A DNA stretch of 64,000 bases from JAZKDW01 sp040387375 (GTDB lineage: Bacteria; Pseudomonadota; Gammaproteobacteria; Burkholderiales; Burkholderiaceae_D): positions 41,013 to 105,012 of the forward strand of contig JAZKDW010000043.1 of NCBI GenBank assembly GCA_040387375.1, read 5' to 3'. Below are positions 25,373 to 34,395 of the stretch, piece by piece. Position 1 is the first letter of the stretch, and each line of letters starts with the position of its first letter. The position numbers and the translations under genes were made by a program. The notes beneath the pieces are model-generated. The model had not been told where the DNA came from, made no database searches, and was given only the letters and a program-made list of their open reading frames with translations.

Positions 25373-26209
25373 TTACGCGCCCCTGGATGCCGTATCACGT
25401 TCCCGCGCGGCAGCCGCACCAGCAGCTTCCAGCGGAGGCTTCACACTTTCCATCGCGCCGCCACCATCGCAGGGAATCAGCGCTCCCGAAATGTAAGCCG
25501 CATACGGCGAAGCCAGAAAAAGTGCCAGATTCGCAATATCATCCAGCGTGCCGAAGCGCTTTAATGGCACCGCCTCCAGCGAACTGGTCCGCTCATCCTC
25601 ATTACGCGCCATCAATTTGGTGAATCCCTCGGTACCATCAATCGGCCCCGGCGATATCGAATTGACACGTATGCCGTCACTGCCCCACTCCAGCGCCAGG
25701 ATGCGCGTCACCTGATCAACCCCCGCCTTCGCGGCACCCGCGTGCACCTGGTAGCGCATCGGGATGGAGGATTGCGGCGCCGACAGGTTAATCACCGACG
25801 CTCCAGGCTTGCGAAGATGCGGGTAAGCCTGGCGCAGCACATGGAAGGTGCCAATCAGGTCAATCTCGATCACCACCTTGAAACCGTTCGACGACATGTC
25901 CCTGGCTTCGCACAGGAAATTACCCGCTGCACCGGAGACCAGCGCGTCCAGCAGTCCGAAACGTTCAACGGATTCCTCGAATGCGCGCCCTACCGCGTCA
26001 AAATCACGGACGTCGGCGCAAACGCCGTGCACTTGTGCGCCCGATTCCTTCAGCGCAGCCACCGCGGCCGCGACATTGTCCGGCTTGCGGCTGGCTACGG
26101 TCACTGCCGCGCCCTGCCGTGCAAATGCCTGCGCAATGCCGAAGTTAATTCCTGTCGTACCGCCAAATACAAACACATGCTTGCCTGAAAAATCAAAATC
26201 TACTTGCAA
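25373..26209 (-). CDS. SDR oxidoreductase, 2,4-dienoyl-CoA reductase-like
   Basis: The start is taken as TTG 26209, with AGGAG seven bases upstream, giving 278 aa that begin directly with the fold (QVDFDFSGKHVFVFGGTTGINFGIAQAFARQG). The nucleotide loop GGTTGIN and the segments NLSAPQSSIPMRYQVHAGAAKAGVDQ and ALEWGSDGIRVNSISPGPIDGTEG fit the DECR subgroup. The Lys of the active site is kept; His stands where classical SDRs have Tyr. DECR enzymes remove double bonds at even positions in unsaturated acyl-CoA. It is the last gene of the ten-gene catabolic array. Confidence 0.82.
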   Translation of the reverse strand: MQVDFDFSGKHVFVFGGTTGINFGIAQAFARQGAAVTVASRKPDNVAAAVAALKESGAQVHGVCADVRDFDAVGRAFEESVERFGLLDALVSGAAGNFLCEARDMSSNGFKVVIEIDLIGTFHVLRQAYPHLRKPGASVINLSAPQSSIPMRYQVHAGAAKAGVDQVTRILALEWGSDGIRVNSISPGPIDGTEGFTKLMARNEDERTSSLEAVPLKRFGTLDDIANLALFLASPYAAYISGALIPCDGGGAMESVKPPLEAAGAAAARERDTASRGA

Positions 26210-26311
26210 GGTTTTTCTCCTGATGCCTTGACGGCGTGTAAGCATGAATCGGCGGCAGGTGCGGTAAGGAACGACACCGCCGCCGACATTCCGGTCAATC
26301 AACCGGCGTTG

Positions 26312-27520
26312 TTATTTAAGCTGCACCACTTCGCCAAACTTCGCCCATTGCTTGCCGTCAAAGCGTATCGTCTGCATGGCCTTGATCGGTGCATAGTCCC
26401 TGGCGCTGGTATTGAGGCGTATGCCGGGCAGCAGCATCGACAATTCCACTTCCTTCAGGTTGGCTGCCTGCTTCATGATGTTTTCGCGGGTCAGGTTGTC
26501 GCCTGCCTGCGCCAAGACTTTCACCAGAGCCTGCGCGGATGCATAACCATAGACGTTGATCGTGTCCTTGATGTCGCCTTCCGGATAATATTTTTTCATG
26601 AACGCCAGGTATTCCCTGATCGCCGGATCATTGGCGGTCTGCATGTCAGTCGCATCCTTCAGCCAGCCGACCGAAATCAGGCCATTTGATTTGTCCAGGC
26701 CTGCGGGCTCCAGCACCGAGCTGACCGAGCTCGCGAGAAACGGAATGTATTGCGTTGGCTTCCAGCCGGCATCGGCGGCATTGCGTATCGCCTGCGCGGC
26801 AAATTTCGGCGAACTCACATTAAAGAACACATTGGCGCCGGATGCGCGCAGCGTGCCGATTTGTGAACTCACGGTGGCATCGGTAACTTCATACGATGCT
26901 TCGGCGACGATCATCTTCACCATGTCGCCCAGGCCGGCCTTGAAGCCCACCACATAATCCTTGCCGAAATCGTCATTCTGGTAAAGCACCGCGATCCTGG
27001 CGTTAGGTGAGTTCTTGCGGATATGTTCGGCATAGATGCGGCCTTCCAATTGGTAGTTCGGCGTGAATGCCATGCTCCATGGGAAGTTGACCGGATCGTT
27101 CCATTTGTTCGCGCCGCTCGAGAACAGGATGTGCGGAATTTTCCTGCCATGCACGTATTTCTGAATCGCCGAGTTGGATGGCGTGCCGATATTCCCGAAC
27201 AGGAAAAGCACATTGTCCTGCTCCACCAGACGGCGCACCATCTCCACTGTCTTGGCCGGATTATAGCCATCGTCCAGCGAAATCATGTTGAGCTTGCGGC
27301 CGCGGATGCCGCCTTCATCATTGACTTTTTTAAAGTACGCTGCCTGCAGCTTGCCGATGGTTCCGTAGGATGAGGCCGGGCCGCTATAGGGCACGGTCTG
27401 GCCAAACTTGATTTCGGTATCGCTGGCCCCCTGGTCGTATTTCTTTTGCGCACTGGCGCCGGCGGCTACCAGCAGCATGCCGGCAATGGCGGCGAGTTTG
27501 AATAGTTCACGTTTCATCAT
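26312..27520 (-). CDS. ABC transporter substrate-binding protein (LivK type)
   Basis: The 402-aa protein has a signal peptide ending ASAQ and the type I periplasmic binding fold: IKFGQTVPYSGPASSYGTIGKLQAAYFKKVNDEGGIRGRKLNMISLDDGYNPAKTVEMVRRLVEQD. This HAAT family binds amino acids, but many members bind aromatic or aliphatic carboxylates. Given the acyl-CoA genes in the same array, a carboxylic acid ligand is likely. Start: GGAG lies 3 bases before ATG 27520 and 6 before ATG 27517, so the second may be used. Confidence 0.92.
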   Translation of the reverse strand: MMKRELFKLAAIAGMLLVAAGASAQKKYDQGASDTEIKFGQTVPYSGPASSYGTIGKLQAAYFKKVNDEGGIRGRKLNMISLDDGYNPAKTVEMVRRLVEQDNVLFLFGNIGTPSNSAIQKYVHGRKIPHILFSSGANKWNDPVNFPWSMAFTPNYQLEGRIYAEHIRKNSPNARIAVLYQNDDFGKDYVVGFKAGLGDMVKMIVAEASYEVTDATVSSQIGTLRASGANVFFNVSSPKFAAQAIRNAADAGWKPTQYIPFLASSVSSVLEPAGLDKSNGLISVGWLKDATDMQTANDPAIREYLAFMKKYYPEGDIKDTINVYGYASAQALVKVLAQAGDNLTRENIMKQAANLKEVELSMLLPGIRLNTSARDYAPIKAMQTIRFDGKQWAKFGEVVQLK

Positions 27521-27605
27521 GGTCTCCTTAAAATTCTTGTTTGATAGTTCGGTTCACGGCAAATACATCAAGCTGACTTCGGTCCAGCGGCCTCCTCTTG
27601 CAAAA

Positions 27606-27634
27606 CGATATAAACGGATATAAGCGGATATAAC
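27606..27634. repeat. Tandem 10-bp repeat between livM and livK
   Basis: About three copies of CGGATATAAG (27606-27614 with one base missing, 27615-27624, 27625-27634) lie between the livM stop and the livK start. They could bind a regulator or simply be slippage products. The whole gap is 124 bases. Confidence 0.6.
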
Positions 27635-27644
27635 CGCTGTGACC

Positions 27645-28646
27645 TCAGTTGCGGGCCAGGCGCTCCCTTACCTTCCGGATCAGTCCCGCCAACCCGCCCG
27701 GCATGACAAACACCAGCAGGATCAGCACCACGCCATATACCGCCCACGGCGCGGCTTTTGAAATTTTCTCGGCGGCGGACGGCACGAACATGATGAACAG
27801 CGCGCCATACAACGCGCCGGACAGCGTACCGACGCCGCCGACCACGATCCCCACCAGAAGGGAGATCGACAAAAACATCGTGAACGAATCCGGCGCAACA
27901 TACTGCACCGCGATGGCCGACAAGGCGCCGCCGATGCCGGTGTACATCGCCGACACGCCGAACACGGTGGCCTTGTAATGCCGGTTGTTCACCCCCATGG
28001 TCTCCGCCGCCAGCGGATTGTCGCGAATCGCCGTGATCGCGCGGCCAACACCGCTGTGGAGCAGATTGCGCGCCACCAGGAACAGCAGCGCCATGACGGC
28101 AAACGACATCAGGTACAGCCACTGGTTGGAGCTGAGCGGCAAGCCGAACGGCGCTTCCGGCGTCATCAGCACAATGCCCTGCACGCCGCCGGTCCAGCCT
28201 TCCAGATGTTTGTACTTCAGCAGCTGCGGCATGGCGACACCGAGCGCAAACGTCACCAGCGCAAGATACAAACCCTCCAGCTTGAGCGCCGGCAGGCCGA
28301 ACAGGTAACCCGCAACCAGGCACACCAGGCCGGCGGCCGGAATCGTCAGCCAGTACGGCACGCCGAACTTGTCCATCATGATCGCGGCGGCATAAGCGCC
28401 GATGGCGAAGAACGCGCCGTGGCCCAGCGAGATCTGGCCGTTGTAACCGGTCAGGATATTCAGCCCCAGCAAAGCGACCGCATACGAAAACACCATGGTG
28501 GCCTGGAACAGCACGTAGTCCTTGACGAGGAACGGGAAGGCCAGCACCGCCAGCAGCGAAATGACCAGCCACGCCGAAGCCGCCGGCCCGCGCTTGCCGG
28601 CGATCTTGATTGCGGCCGGCGCCAGGCTCTGATTTGCCGAATTCAT
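27645..28646 (-). CDS. livM: Branched-chain-type ABC permease LivM
   Basis: The 333-aa protein has about eight to nine hydrophobic segments and the LivM signature LLGLNILTGYNGQISLGHGAFFAIGAYAAA. Further on come TAIRDNPLAAETMGVNNRHYKATVFGVSA and VGGVGTLSGALYGA, the cytoplasmic coupling loop. It forms the inner-membrane channel with LivH. Three bases separate it from livH, so the two are translated together. The preceding genes livG and livF provide the ATPases. Confidence 0.93.
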   Translation of the reverse strand: MNSANQSLAPAAIKIAGKRGPAASAWLVISLLAVLAFPFLVKDYVLFQATMVFSYAVALLGLNILTGYNGQISLGHGAFFAIGAYAAAIMMDKFGVPYWLTIPAAGLVCLVAGYLFGLPALKLEGLYLALVTFALGVAMPQLLKYKHLEGWTGGVQGIVLMTPEAPFGLPLSSNQWLYLMSFAVMALLFLVARNLLHSGVGRAITAIRDNPLAAETMGVNNRHYKATVFGVSAMYTGIGGALSAIAVQYVAPDSFTMFLSISLLVGIVVGGVGTLSGALYGALFIMFVPSAAEKISKAAPWAVYGVVLILLVFVMPGGLAGLIRKVRERLARN

Positions 28647-28649
28647 GGT

Positions 28650-29522
28650 CTATACCTTCTTCACGATGATCTTGCCCAGCAGCCCGGAAGGGCGGACAAT
28701 CAGCACGCAGATGATCAGCATCAGCGCGACCGACAGTTTCAGTTCGGTGCCCACCACGTAGGTGCCGACCAGGTTCTCGGTCACGCCGACGATGAAGCCC
28801 CCCAGCACCGCGCCGGCCGGGTTGTCGATGCCGCCCAGCAACGCGCCGGCAAACGCATAGATCAGGATCCCGGTCATCATGTTTGGATCGAGGAACACGG
28901 TCGGCGCCACCATCATTCCCGCCACCGCGCCGGCGGCGCCGGCCAGTCCCCAGCCCAGCATCAGCATGCGGCGAACGCTGATGCCGACCAGGCGCGACGA
29001 TGCCGGATTCTGGGCCACCGCGCGCATCGCCAGCCCCAGCTTCGTGTAGCGGAAGAACAGGTACACCAGCCCCATCACCAGCAAGGTGACGCCGATGGCG
29101 CCGACCTCATGCGGCGACATGAAGTCACTGCCATACCAGGCGTTGACCGGGAACGGACTCGGGAACTGCTTGATCGTGTAGCCGAACAGCCAGCCGGCCA
29201 TGCTGTGGAACAGCACCAGCAAGCCAATGAACACCACCACCACCGACAGCAATGGCGCCTTGCTCATCGGCCGGATCACCGCGACTTCGATCACCGCGCC
29301 CATCACGAACGAGATTCCGACCGTCAGCGAAAACGCAATCCAGTACGGGCATCCGGCCTGGATCAGCAGCCATGCGATATAGGTGGAAAACATCGCCATC
29401 TCCCCCTGCGCAAAATTTACCAGGTGGGTCGACTGGTAAATCAGCACCAGGGCCAGCGCAACGCTGGCATAAATGCCGCCGGTTGCAATGCCGGTCAATA
29501 CTTGATGCAGGAAAGCGTCCAT
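28650..29522 (-). CDS. livH: Branched-chain-type ABC permease LivH
   Basis: The 290-aa protein starts at ATG 29522 (MDAFLHQVLTGIATGGIYASVALALVLIYQSTHLVNFAQGEMAMFSTYIAW). NFAQGE is the LivH signature. Multiple membrane segments follow, with the coupling loop AVAQNPASSRLVGISVRRM. It pairs with LivM in the inner membrane. It lies 13 bases after livF. Confidence 0.93.
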   Translation of the reverse strand: MDAFLHQVLTGIATGGIYASVALALVLIYQSTHLVNFAQGEMAMFSTYIAWLLIQAGCPYWIAFSLTVGISFVMGAVIEVAVIRPMSKAPLLSVVVVFIGLLVLFHSMAGWLFGYTIKQFPSPFPVNAWYGSDFMSPHEVGAIGVTLLVMGLVYLFFRYTKLGLAMRAVAQNPASSRLVGISVRRMLMLGWGLAGAAGAVAGMMVAPTVFLDPNMMTGILIYAFAGALLGGIDNPAGAVLGGFIVGVTENLVGTYVVGTELKLSVALMLIICVLIVRPSGLLGKIIVKKV

Positions 29523-29535
29523 GATTGTCCTTGTC

Positions 29536-30255
29536 CTATTCGCCCAGATAGACGCGGCGAACCGCATCGTTATTGCGCATGTCCTGCGCGCTGCCGGCCA
29601 GCACGATGCGGCCGGTTTCCAGCAGATAGGCAGAGTCGGCCACCTCGAGCGCGAGCAAGGCGTTCTGCTCGACCAGCAGGATCGATACCTTGTCCTCGCG
29701 GTTGATGCGCCGGATGATCCCGAACAGGTCCTCGACGATCAGCGGCGCCAGCCCGAATGAGGGCTCGTCCATCAGCAGCAGCCGCGGACGCGACATCAAC
29801 GCGCGTGCGATCGCCAGCATCTGCTGTTCGCCACCCGACAGCGTGCCGGCCTGTTGCGCACGCCGTTCCTTCAGACGTGGAAAATATGCATACATGCGCT
29901 CGAAGTCCGCCTTGACCGCCGACTTGTCATCGCGCAGGTAGGCGCCGAGCTTCATGTTCTCTTCCGTGCTCAGGCCGTGAAAGGTGCCGCGTCCGTCAGG
30001 CACATGGGCGACACCCATGCGCACGATCTGTTCGGTCGAGCGGCCGTCGGCGCGCTTGCCGTCCAGTTCGATGGAGCCGTCGCTGGTGGTCACCATCATC
30101 TGGCACAAGGCGCGCAGCATGGTGGTCTTGCCCGCGCCGTTGGCGCCGAGCAGCGCGGTGATCGAGCCTTCCTTCAAATGCATGTCGATTCCGTGCAGCA
30201 CGCGGGTCTTGCCGTAGGACGCATGCAGATTCCGCACTGACAGCAAGTCGTTCAT
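29536..30255 (-). CDS. livF: ABC ATPase LivF
   Basis: The 239-aa ATPase starts MNDLLSVRNLHASYGKTRVLHG at ATG 30255. It has Walker A GANGAGKTT, signature LSGGEQQMLAIARAL and Walker B LLLMDEPSFGLAP. It hydrolyses ATP to drive the LivHM channel together with LivG. Its ATG overlaps the livG stop by four bases (ATGA), showing translational coupling. Confidence 0.94.
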   Translation of the reverse strand: MNDLLSVRNLHASYGKTRVLHGIDMHLKEGSITALLGANGAGKTTMLRALCQMMVTTSDGSIELDGKRADGRSTEQIVRMGVAHVPDGRGTFHGLSTEENMKLGAYLRDDKSAVKADFERMYAYFPRLKERRAQQAGTLSGGEQQMLAIARALMSRPRLLLMDEPSFGLAPLIVEDLFGIIRRINREDKVSILLVEQNALLALEVADSAYLLETGRIVLAGSAQDMRNNDAVRRVYLGE

Positions 30256-31046
30256 GCGCGGCCTCCCAGGTAAGCCCGGATAACTTCCGGATGCTGGCGC
30301 ACGGCAGCCGGTGTGCCCTCTGCGATCTTGCGGCCGAAGTTCAGCACCACGACCTTGTCGGAGATGCCCATCACCAGGTTCATATGGTGCTCCACCAGCA
30401 GCACGGTGATCCCCAGCTGATCGCGGATGGCGCGGATGAGGCCGCCGAGGCTTTCCAGTTCTTCGTGATTGAGCCCGCAAGCCGGTTCGTCGAGCAGCAG
30501 CAGTTTCGGCTGCGCCGCGAGTGCGCGCGCCAGCTCTACCCGCTTCTGCGTGCCGAACGGCAGATCGCCGACGTTGCGGCTGGCAACCGCGCCAAGAGCA
30601 AGGAAATCGATCAGCTCGTCAGCACGCTGCGCCGACTGCAGTTCGACCTGTGCCGCACTGCGCAGGCGCAAGGCGGCGCGCAGGAAACCGGCGTGGTGCC
30701 GGCTGTGGCAACCCACCAGCACGTTGTCGCGCACGCTCATGCTGTGGAACAGCGCGAGGTTCTGGAAAGTACGTCCGATGCCGACACCGGCCATGCGATG
30801 GCGCGGCAGCCGGGACAGCGCATGGCCGTCGAATTCAATGGCGCCGTCGCCGCATTCATAGATGCGCGACAGGCAGTTGAACAGCGTGCTCTTGCCCGCG
30901 CCGTTGGGACCGATCAGGCCGCATATCTGTCCGGCCTGGATCGCAAACGACACGCTGTCGAGCGCGACGATACCGCCGAAGCGGACCGATACGCCTTCGA
31001 CGGAAAGCAGCGGCTTGTCTCCATGATTACTCTTGTCTGGCGACAT
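30252..31046 (-). CDS. livG: ABC ATPase LivG
   Basis: The 264-aa ATPase starts at ATG 31046 (MSPDKSNHGDKPLLSVEGVSVRFGG). Walker A is GPNGAGKST, the signature region is LPFGTQKRVELARAL and Walker B is LLLLDEPACGLNHEE. The LivG-specific insert between Walker A and the signature is present (NLALFHSMSVRDNVLVGCHSR). It is the first ABC gene after the thiolase in the array. Confidence 0.93.
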   Translation of the reverse strand: MSPDKSNHGDKPLLSVEGVSVRFGGIVALDSVSFAIQAGQICGLIGPNGAGKSTLFNCLSRIYECGDGAIEFDGHALSRLPRHRMAGVGIGRTFQNLALFHSMSVRDNVLVGCHSRHHAGFLRAALRLRSAAQVELQSAQRADELIDFLALGAVASRNVGDLPFGTQKRVELARALAAQPKLLLLDEPACGLNHEELESLGGLIRAIRDQLGITVLLVEHHMNLVMGISDKVVVLNFGRKIAEGTPAAVRQHPEVIRAYLGGRA

Positions 31047-31125
31047 GGGTTCGATTTCTATTATTTCCGAGGGGCCACCGTGACTGCGCGCCGCGTCGGT
31101 ATCGCGTCGCGCCGGTGTCGAGCCG

Positions 31126-32304
31126 CTACAATCTTTCGATGATCGTGACGTTGGCCATGCCGCCGCCTTCGCACATGGTCTGCAAGCCGTAACGCTTGCC
31201 GCGCTGTTTGAGCGCATGAATCAGGGTGGTCATGAGCTTGGTGCCGGAGGCGCCCAGCGGATGGCCGAGCGCAATCGCGCCGCCATTCACATTCAGGCGC
31301 GCCGGATCGGCGCCGGTTGCCTGCAGCCAGGCCAAAGGCACTGATGCAAATGCTTCATTGACTTCGAACAGGTCGATGTCGTTGATGCGCATGCCGGTCT
31401 TTTTCAGCGCCAGCAGGGTGGCCGGGATCGGCGCTTCCAGCATGATGACCGGGTCGTGGCCGAGCACCGTCATGTGGTGGATGCGTGCCAGCGGCTGGAC
31501 GCCGAGCGCCTTCAGTCCTTTTTCGCTGACCACCATGACGCCGCTGGCGCCATCGCACATCTGGCTGGCATTGGCGGCGGTGACGCTGCCGCCCTCCATC
31601 AGCAGCTTCACGCTGGCGATGCTCTCGAGCGACGACTCGAAGCGGATGCCCTCGTCGACCGCATGCAGTTCCCCGCTGGCGATGCCCTCCGCGGTGCGTA
31701 CTTCGACCCCGAGGATTTCTTCATTGAAGGCGCCGCCCCTGGTCGCGGCTATCGCGCGCTGGTGGCTGTCGTATGCGTAGCCGTCAAGCGCGTCCTTGCC
31801 CAGGCCATATTTCGTCGCCATCATCTCGGCGCCCAGGAACTGGCTGAACTCCGCGCCGTCATATTGACGCATCAGTTCCGCGCTCATGTAGAAACCGAGG
31901 CCATTCTTGCGCGGCAGGGTGCTGGGCATGAACATCGGCGCGCGCGTCATGCTTTCGACGCCGGCTGCGATCACCACATCCATCGTCCCCGACATCACCG
32001 CCTGTGCGGCGAAATGCAGCGCCTGTTGCGACGAGCCGCACTGGCGGTCGATCGACGTGCCAGGCACCGAATCGGGCAGGTTGGACGCCAGCACCGCATT
32101 ACGGGCGACATTGTTCGACTGCTCGCCGGCCTGGCTGACGCAACCCATGATCACATCTTCGATCTGCGCCGGATCGATGCCAGTGCGCTCGACCAGCGCA
32201 TTCAGGATCTGCGCGCCCAGATCGACCGGATGCCAGCCGGACAAGCGGCCGCCCCGGCGGCCACCGGCGGTTCTTGCGGCAGCGACGATATATGCTTCGG
32301 CCAT
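31126..32304 (-). CDS. Acetyl-CoA acyltransferase (thiolase)
   Basis: The 392-aa thiolase has C89 in DRQCGSSQQALHFAA, the SNEAF-type segment as EVNEAFASVPLAWLQ, the His motif GGAIALGHPLGASGT and the second Cys in TMCEGGGMANVTII. It cleaves 3-ketoacyl-CoA to acetyl-CoA (or propionyl-CoA) and a shortened acyl-CoA. The RQCGSSQQA form differs from the BktB gene at 6965, so substrate ranges probably differ. GAGAGGA lies seven bases before the ATG. It sits between the racemase and the Liv genes. Confidence 0.93.
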   Translation of the reverse strand: MAEAYIVAAARTAGGRRGGRLSGWHPVDLGAQILNALVERTGIDPAQIEDVIMGCVSQAGEQSNNVARNAVLASNLPDSVPGTSIDRQCGSSQQALHFAAQAVMSGTMDVVIAAGVESMTRAPMFMPSTLPRKNGLGFYMSAELMRQYDGAEFSQFLGAEMMATKYGLGKDALDGYAYDSHQRAIAATRGGAFNEEILGVEVRTAEGIASGELHAVDEGIRFESSLESIASVKLLMEGGSVTAANASQMCDGASGVMVVSEKGLKALGVQPLARIHHMTVLGHDPVIMLEAPIPATLLALKKTGMRINDIDLFEVNEAFASVPLAWLQATGADPARLNVNGGAIALGHPLGASGTKLMTTLIHALKQRGKRYGLQTMCEGGGMANVTIIERL

Positions 32305-32417
32305 GTTTGTTTCCTCTCAAATGGTGTTGCCGCAAAATCCAGTTTCAATGTGCCATTCTTGTCTGATCGCGTCCTGAATGCGTCGTCCAAAAAGACGATA
32401 TTGCCGACTGCCTGCCG

Positions 32418-33557
32418 TCAGATCGCCTGGCCTTCCTGCAGGCGGGCGATGGTGCCGACCGGAATACCCCAGTCGGCCAGGATCGCCGCGCTGTGCGCGC
32501 CGGTCGCGGACGGCGCCGCCGGCATGGCCGGCGGCGTGCGGCTGAAACGCGGCGCCGGCGCCGGCTGCGTGACGCCGGCGACATCGATGAAAGTGTCGCG
32601 CGCCAGGTTGTGCGGGTGCCGCGGCGCCTCGTCCCAGTCCAGTATCGGCGCGAAGCAGACGTCGGTGCCTTCCATCAGCGCGCACCATTCGGCGCGCGGC
32701 TTGGTCAGGAATACGTCGGCCATCCGGTACTTGAGCATTGGCCAGCTGCGGGCATCCATCTGGTTCCGGAATGCCGCATCATCGATGCCGCCGAGCTTCA
32801 GCAGCAAGGCATAAAACTGCGGCTCGATCGAACCGATCGAGATGTACTTGCCGTCGGCGCAGGCATACGTACCGTAGAAATGGGCGCCGCCGTCGAGCAG
32901 GTTTTCGCCGCGCTGGTTGCTCCATGAACCGGCGGCCTTCATGCCGTACATCATGGCTGACAGCAGCGCGGCGCCGTCGGTCATTGCCGCGTCCACCACC
33001 TGGCCTTCACCGCTGTTGCGGGCGCTGGTCAGCGCGCACAGGATGCCAAACGCCAGCAGCATGGCGCCGCCGCCAAAATCGCCGATGTAATTGAGCGGCA
33101 CCACCGGCGCTTCGCCGGAGCGGCCTATCGCATGCAATGCCCCGGAAAGCGCGACGTAGTTGATGTCGTGGCCGGCGGCATTGGCCAGCGGCCCATGCTG
33201 GCCCCAGCCGGTCATGCGTCCGTAGACAAGCCTGGGATTGCGCGGCAGGCAGACGCCGGGCCCCAGACCGAGGCGTTCCATCACGCCCGGACGAAAACCT
33301 TCGATCAGCACATCCGCGCGGTCGATCAGTTGCAGCACGGTGTCGGCCGCGCCCTCTTTCTTGAGGTCGATCGCCAGCGAACGCCGGCCGCGTGCGGTGA
33401 CGTCGAAGCGGGCATCGGCACAGTCGGCCGCATTGCCCTTGTAGCGGTCGATCCGGATCACCTCCGCGCCCATGTCGGCGAACAGCATGGCGCAGAACGG
33501 CGCCGGCCCGAGTCCGACCATTTCGACTATCTTCAATCCGTGCAGCGGGCCTGCCAT
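32418..33557 (-). CDS. Alpha-methylacyl-CoA racemase (CaiB/BaiF family)
   Basis: The 379-aa protein matches AMACR/MCR: GPAPFCAMLFADMGAEVIRID, ARGRRSLAIDLKK, MTGWGQHGPLANAAGHDINYVALSGALHAIG and NYIGDFGGGAMLL. The catalytic pair is visible as H130 (GHDINY) and D160 (GDFGGG). It inverts the 2-methyl centre of acyl-CoA so that the S-form can enter beta-oxidation. This points to 2-methyl branched substrates such as isoprenoid, pristanate-like or steroid side-chain acids. GGGAG lies seven bases upstream of the ATG. Confidence 0.9.
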   Translation of the reverse strand: MAGPLHGLKIVEMVGLGPAPFCAMLFADMGAEVIRIDRYKGNAADCADARFDVTARGRRSLAIDLKKEGAADTVLQLIDRADVLIEGFRPGVMERLGLGPGVCLPRNPRLVYGRMTGWGQHGPLANAAGHDINYVALSGALHAIGRSGEAPVVPLNYIGDFGGGAMLLAFGILCALTSARNSGEGQVVDAAMTDGAALLSAMMYGMKAAGSWSNQRGENLLDGGAHFYGTYACADGKYISIGSIEPQFYALLLKLGGIDDAAFRNQMDARSWPMLKYRMADVFLTKPRAEWCALMEGTDVCFAPILDWDEAPRHPHNLARDTFIDVAGVTQPAPAPRFSRTPPAMPAAPSATGAHSAAILADWGIPVGTIARLQEGQAI

Positions 33558-33612
33558 GTCGGTTCTCCCAAAGAGATTCTGCTACGCCGGCGAAGAGCCG
33601 CCGGCCGGTTTT

Positions 33613-34395
33613 TCAGCGTGGCGCCATGCGGATCGCACCGTCGAGGCGCACGCTCTCGCCATTGAAATAGCTGTTGGTGACCATCAGTTCGGCCAGCGCC
33701 GCAAACTCGTCCGGCGCGCCGAGACGGCGTGGAAAAGGCACAGATGCGGCCAGCGCGGCCCGGACATTTTCCGGCGCCGACTGCATCAGCGGTGTATCGA
33801 ACAGGCCCGGCATGATGGTGTTGACTCGAATGCCTTCACCCATCAGGTCGCGCGCGATCGGCAACGTCATGCCGACCACGGCGGCCTTGGAGGCGGAGTA
33901 CGCGGCCTGCCCGATCTGGCCATCTTCGGCCGCGACCGACGAGGTGTTGATGATCACGCCGCGTTCGCCATCGTTCAGCGGCTCCAGCGTCAGCATGCCG
34001 GCAGCCGACATCGCCGCGCAGCGGAAAGTGCCGACCAGGTTGATCTGGATGATCTTGTCGAAGGCCTCGATCTGGAAATGCCGCGGCTCCCCGGTATTCT
34101 TGTCCCGGCTGGCAGTCTTGAATGCATTGCCGACGCCGGCGCAGTTGACCAGAATCCGCTCCTGGCCATTAACTGCGCGCGCCCTGGAAAAACCTGCGGC
34201 GACGTCCGCATCCGATGTCACGTTGACTTTGCAGAACACGCCGCTCAGTTCACGCGCCAGCGCTTCCCCCTTCTCTTCATTCATGTCGAACAACGCCACC
34301 TTGACGCCATGCGCCGCCAGGCGGCGGGCAGTCGCTTCACCCAGGCCGGAAGCGCCGCCGGTGATTACGGCCGCGAGCGAGTCATTCAGTTTCAT
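33613..34395 (-). CDS. SDR-type 3-hydroxyacyl-CoA dehydrogenase (HSD17B10-like)
   Basis: The 260-aa SDR has GGASGLGEATARRLAAHGVKVALFDMNEEKG, NCAGVGNAF and catalytic Ser and YxxxK in INTSSVAAEDGQIGQAAYSASKA. The sequence EPLNDGERGVIINTSS and PIARDLMGEGIRVNTIMPGLFDTPLM fit type-2 3-hydroxyacyl-CoA dehydrogenases, which oxidise straight and 2-methyl 3-hydroxyacyl-CoA with NAD. It overlaps the stop of the FadB-like gene by 14 bases. It may replace the dehydrogenase half missing in that protein. Confidence 0.9.
   Translation of the reverse strand: MKLNDSLAAVITGGASGLGEATARRLAAHGVKVALFDMNEEKGEALARELSGVFCKVNVTSDADVAAGFSRARAVNGQERILVNCAGVGNAFKTASRDKNTGEPRHFQIEAFDKIIQINLVGTFRCAAMSAAGMLTLEPLNDGERGVIINTSSVAAEDGQIGQAAYSASKAAVVGMTLPIARDLMGEGIRVNTIMPGLFDTPLMQSAPENVRAALAASVPFPRRLGAPDEFAALAELMVTNSYFNGESVRLDGAIRMAPR

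Noticed and set aside
27978..29705. Long plus-strand open frame opposite livM, livH and part of livF
   Set aside because: It is antisense to genes with clear motifs, is very rich in His, Gln and Arg as expected from a mirror frame, and shows no motif of its own.
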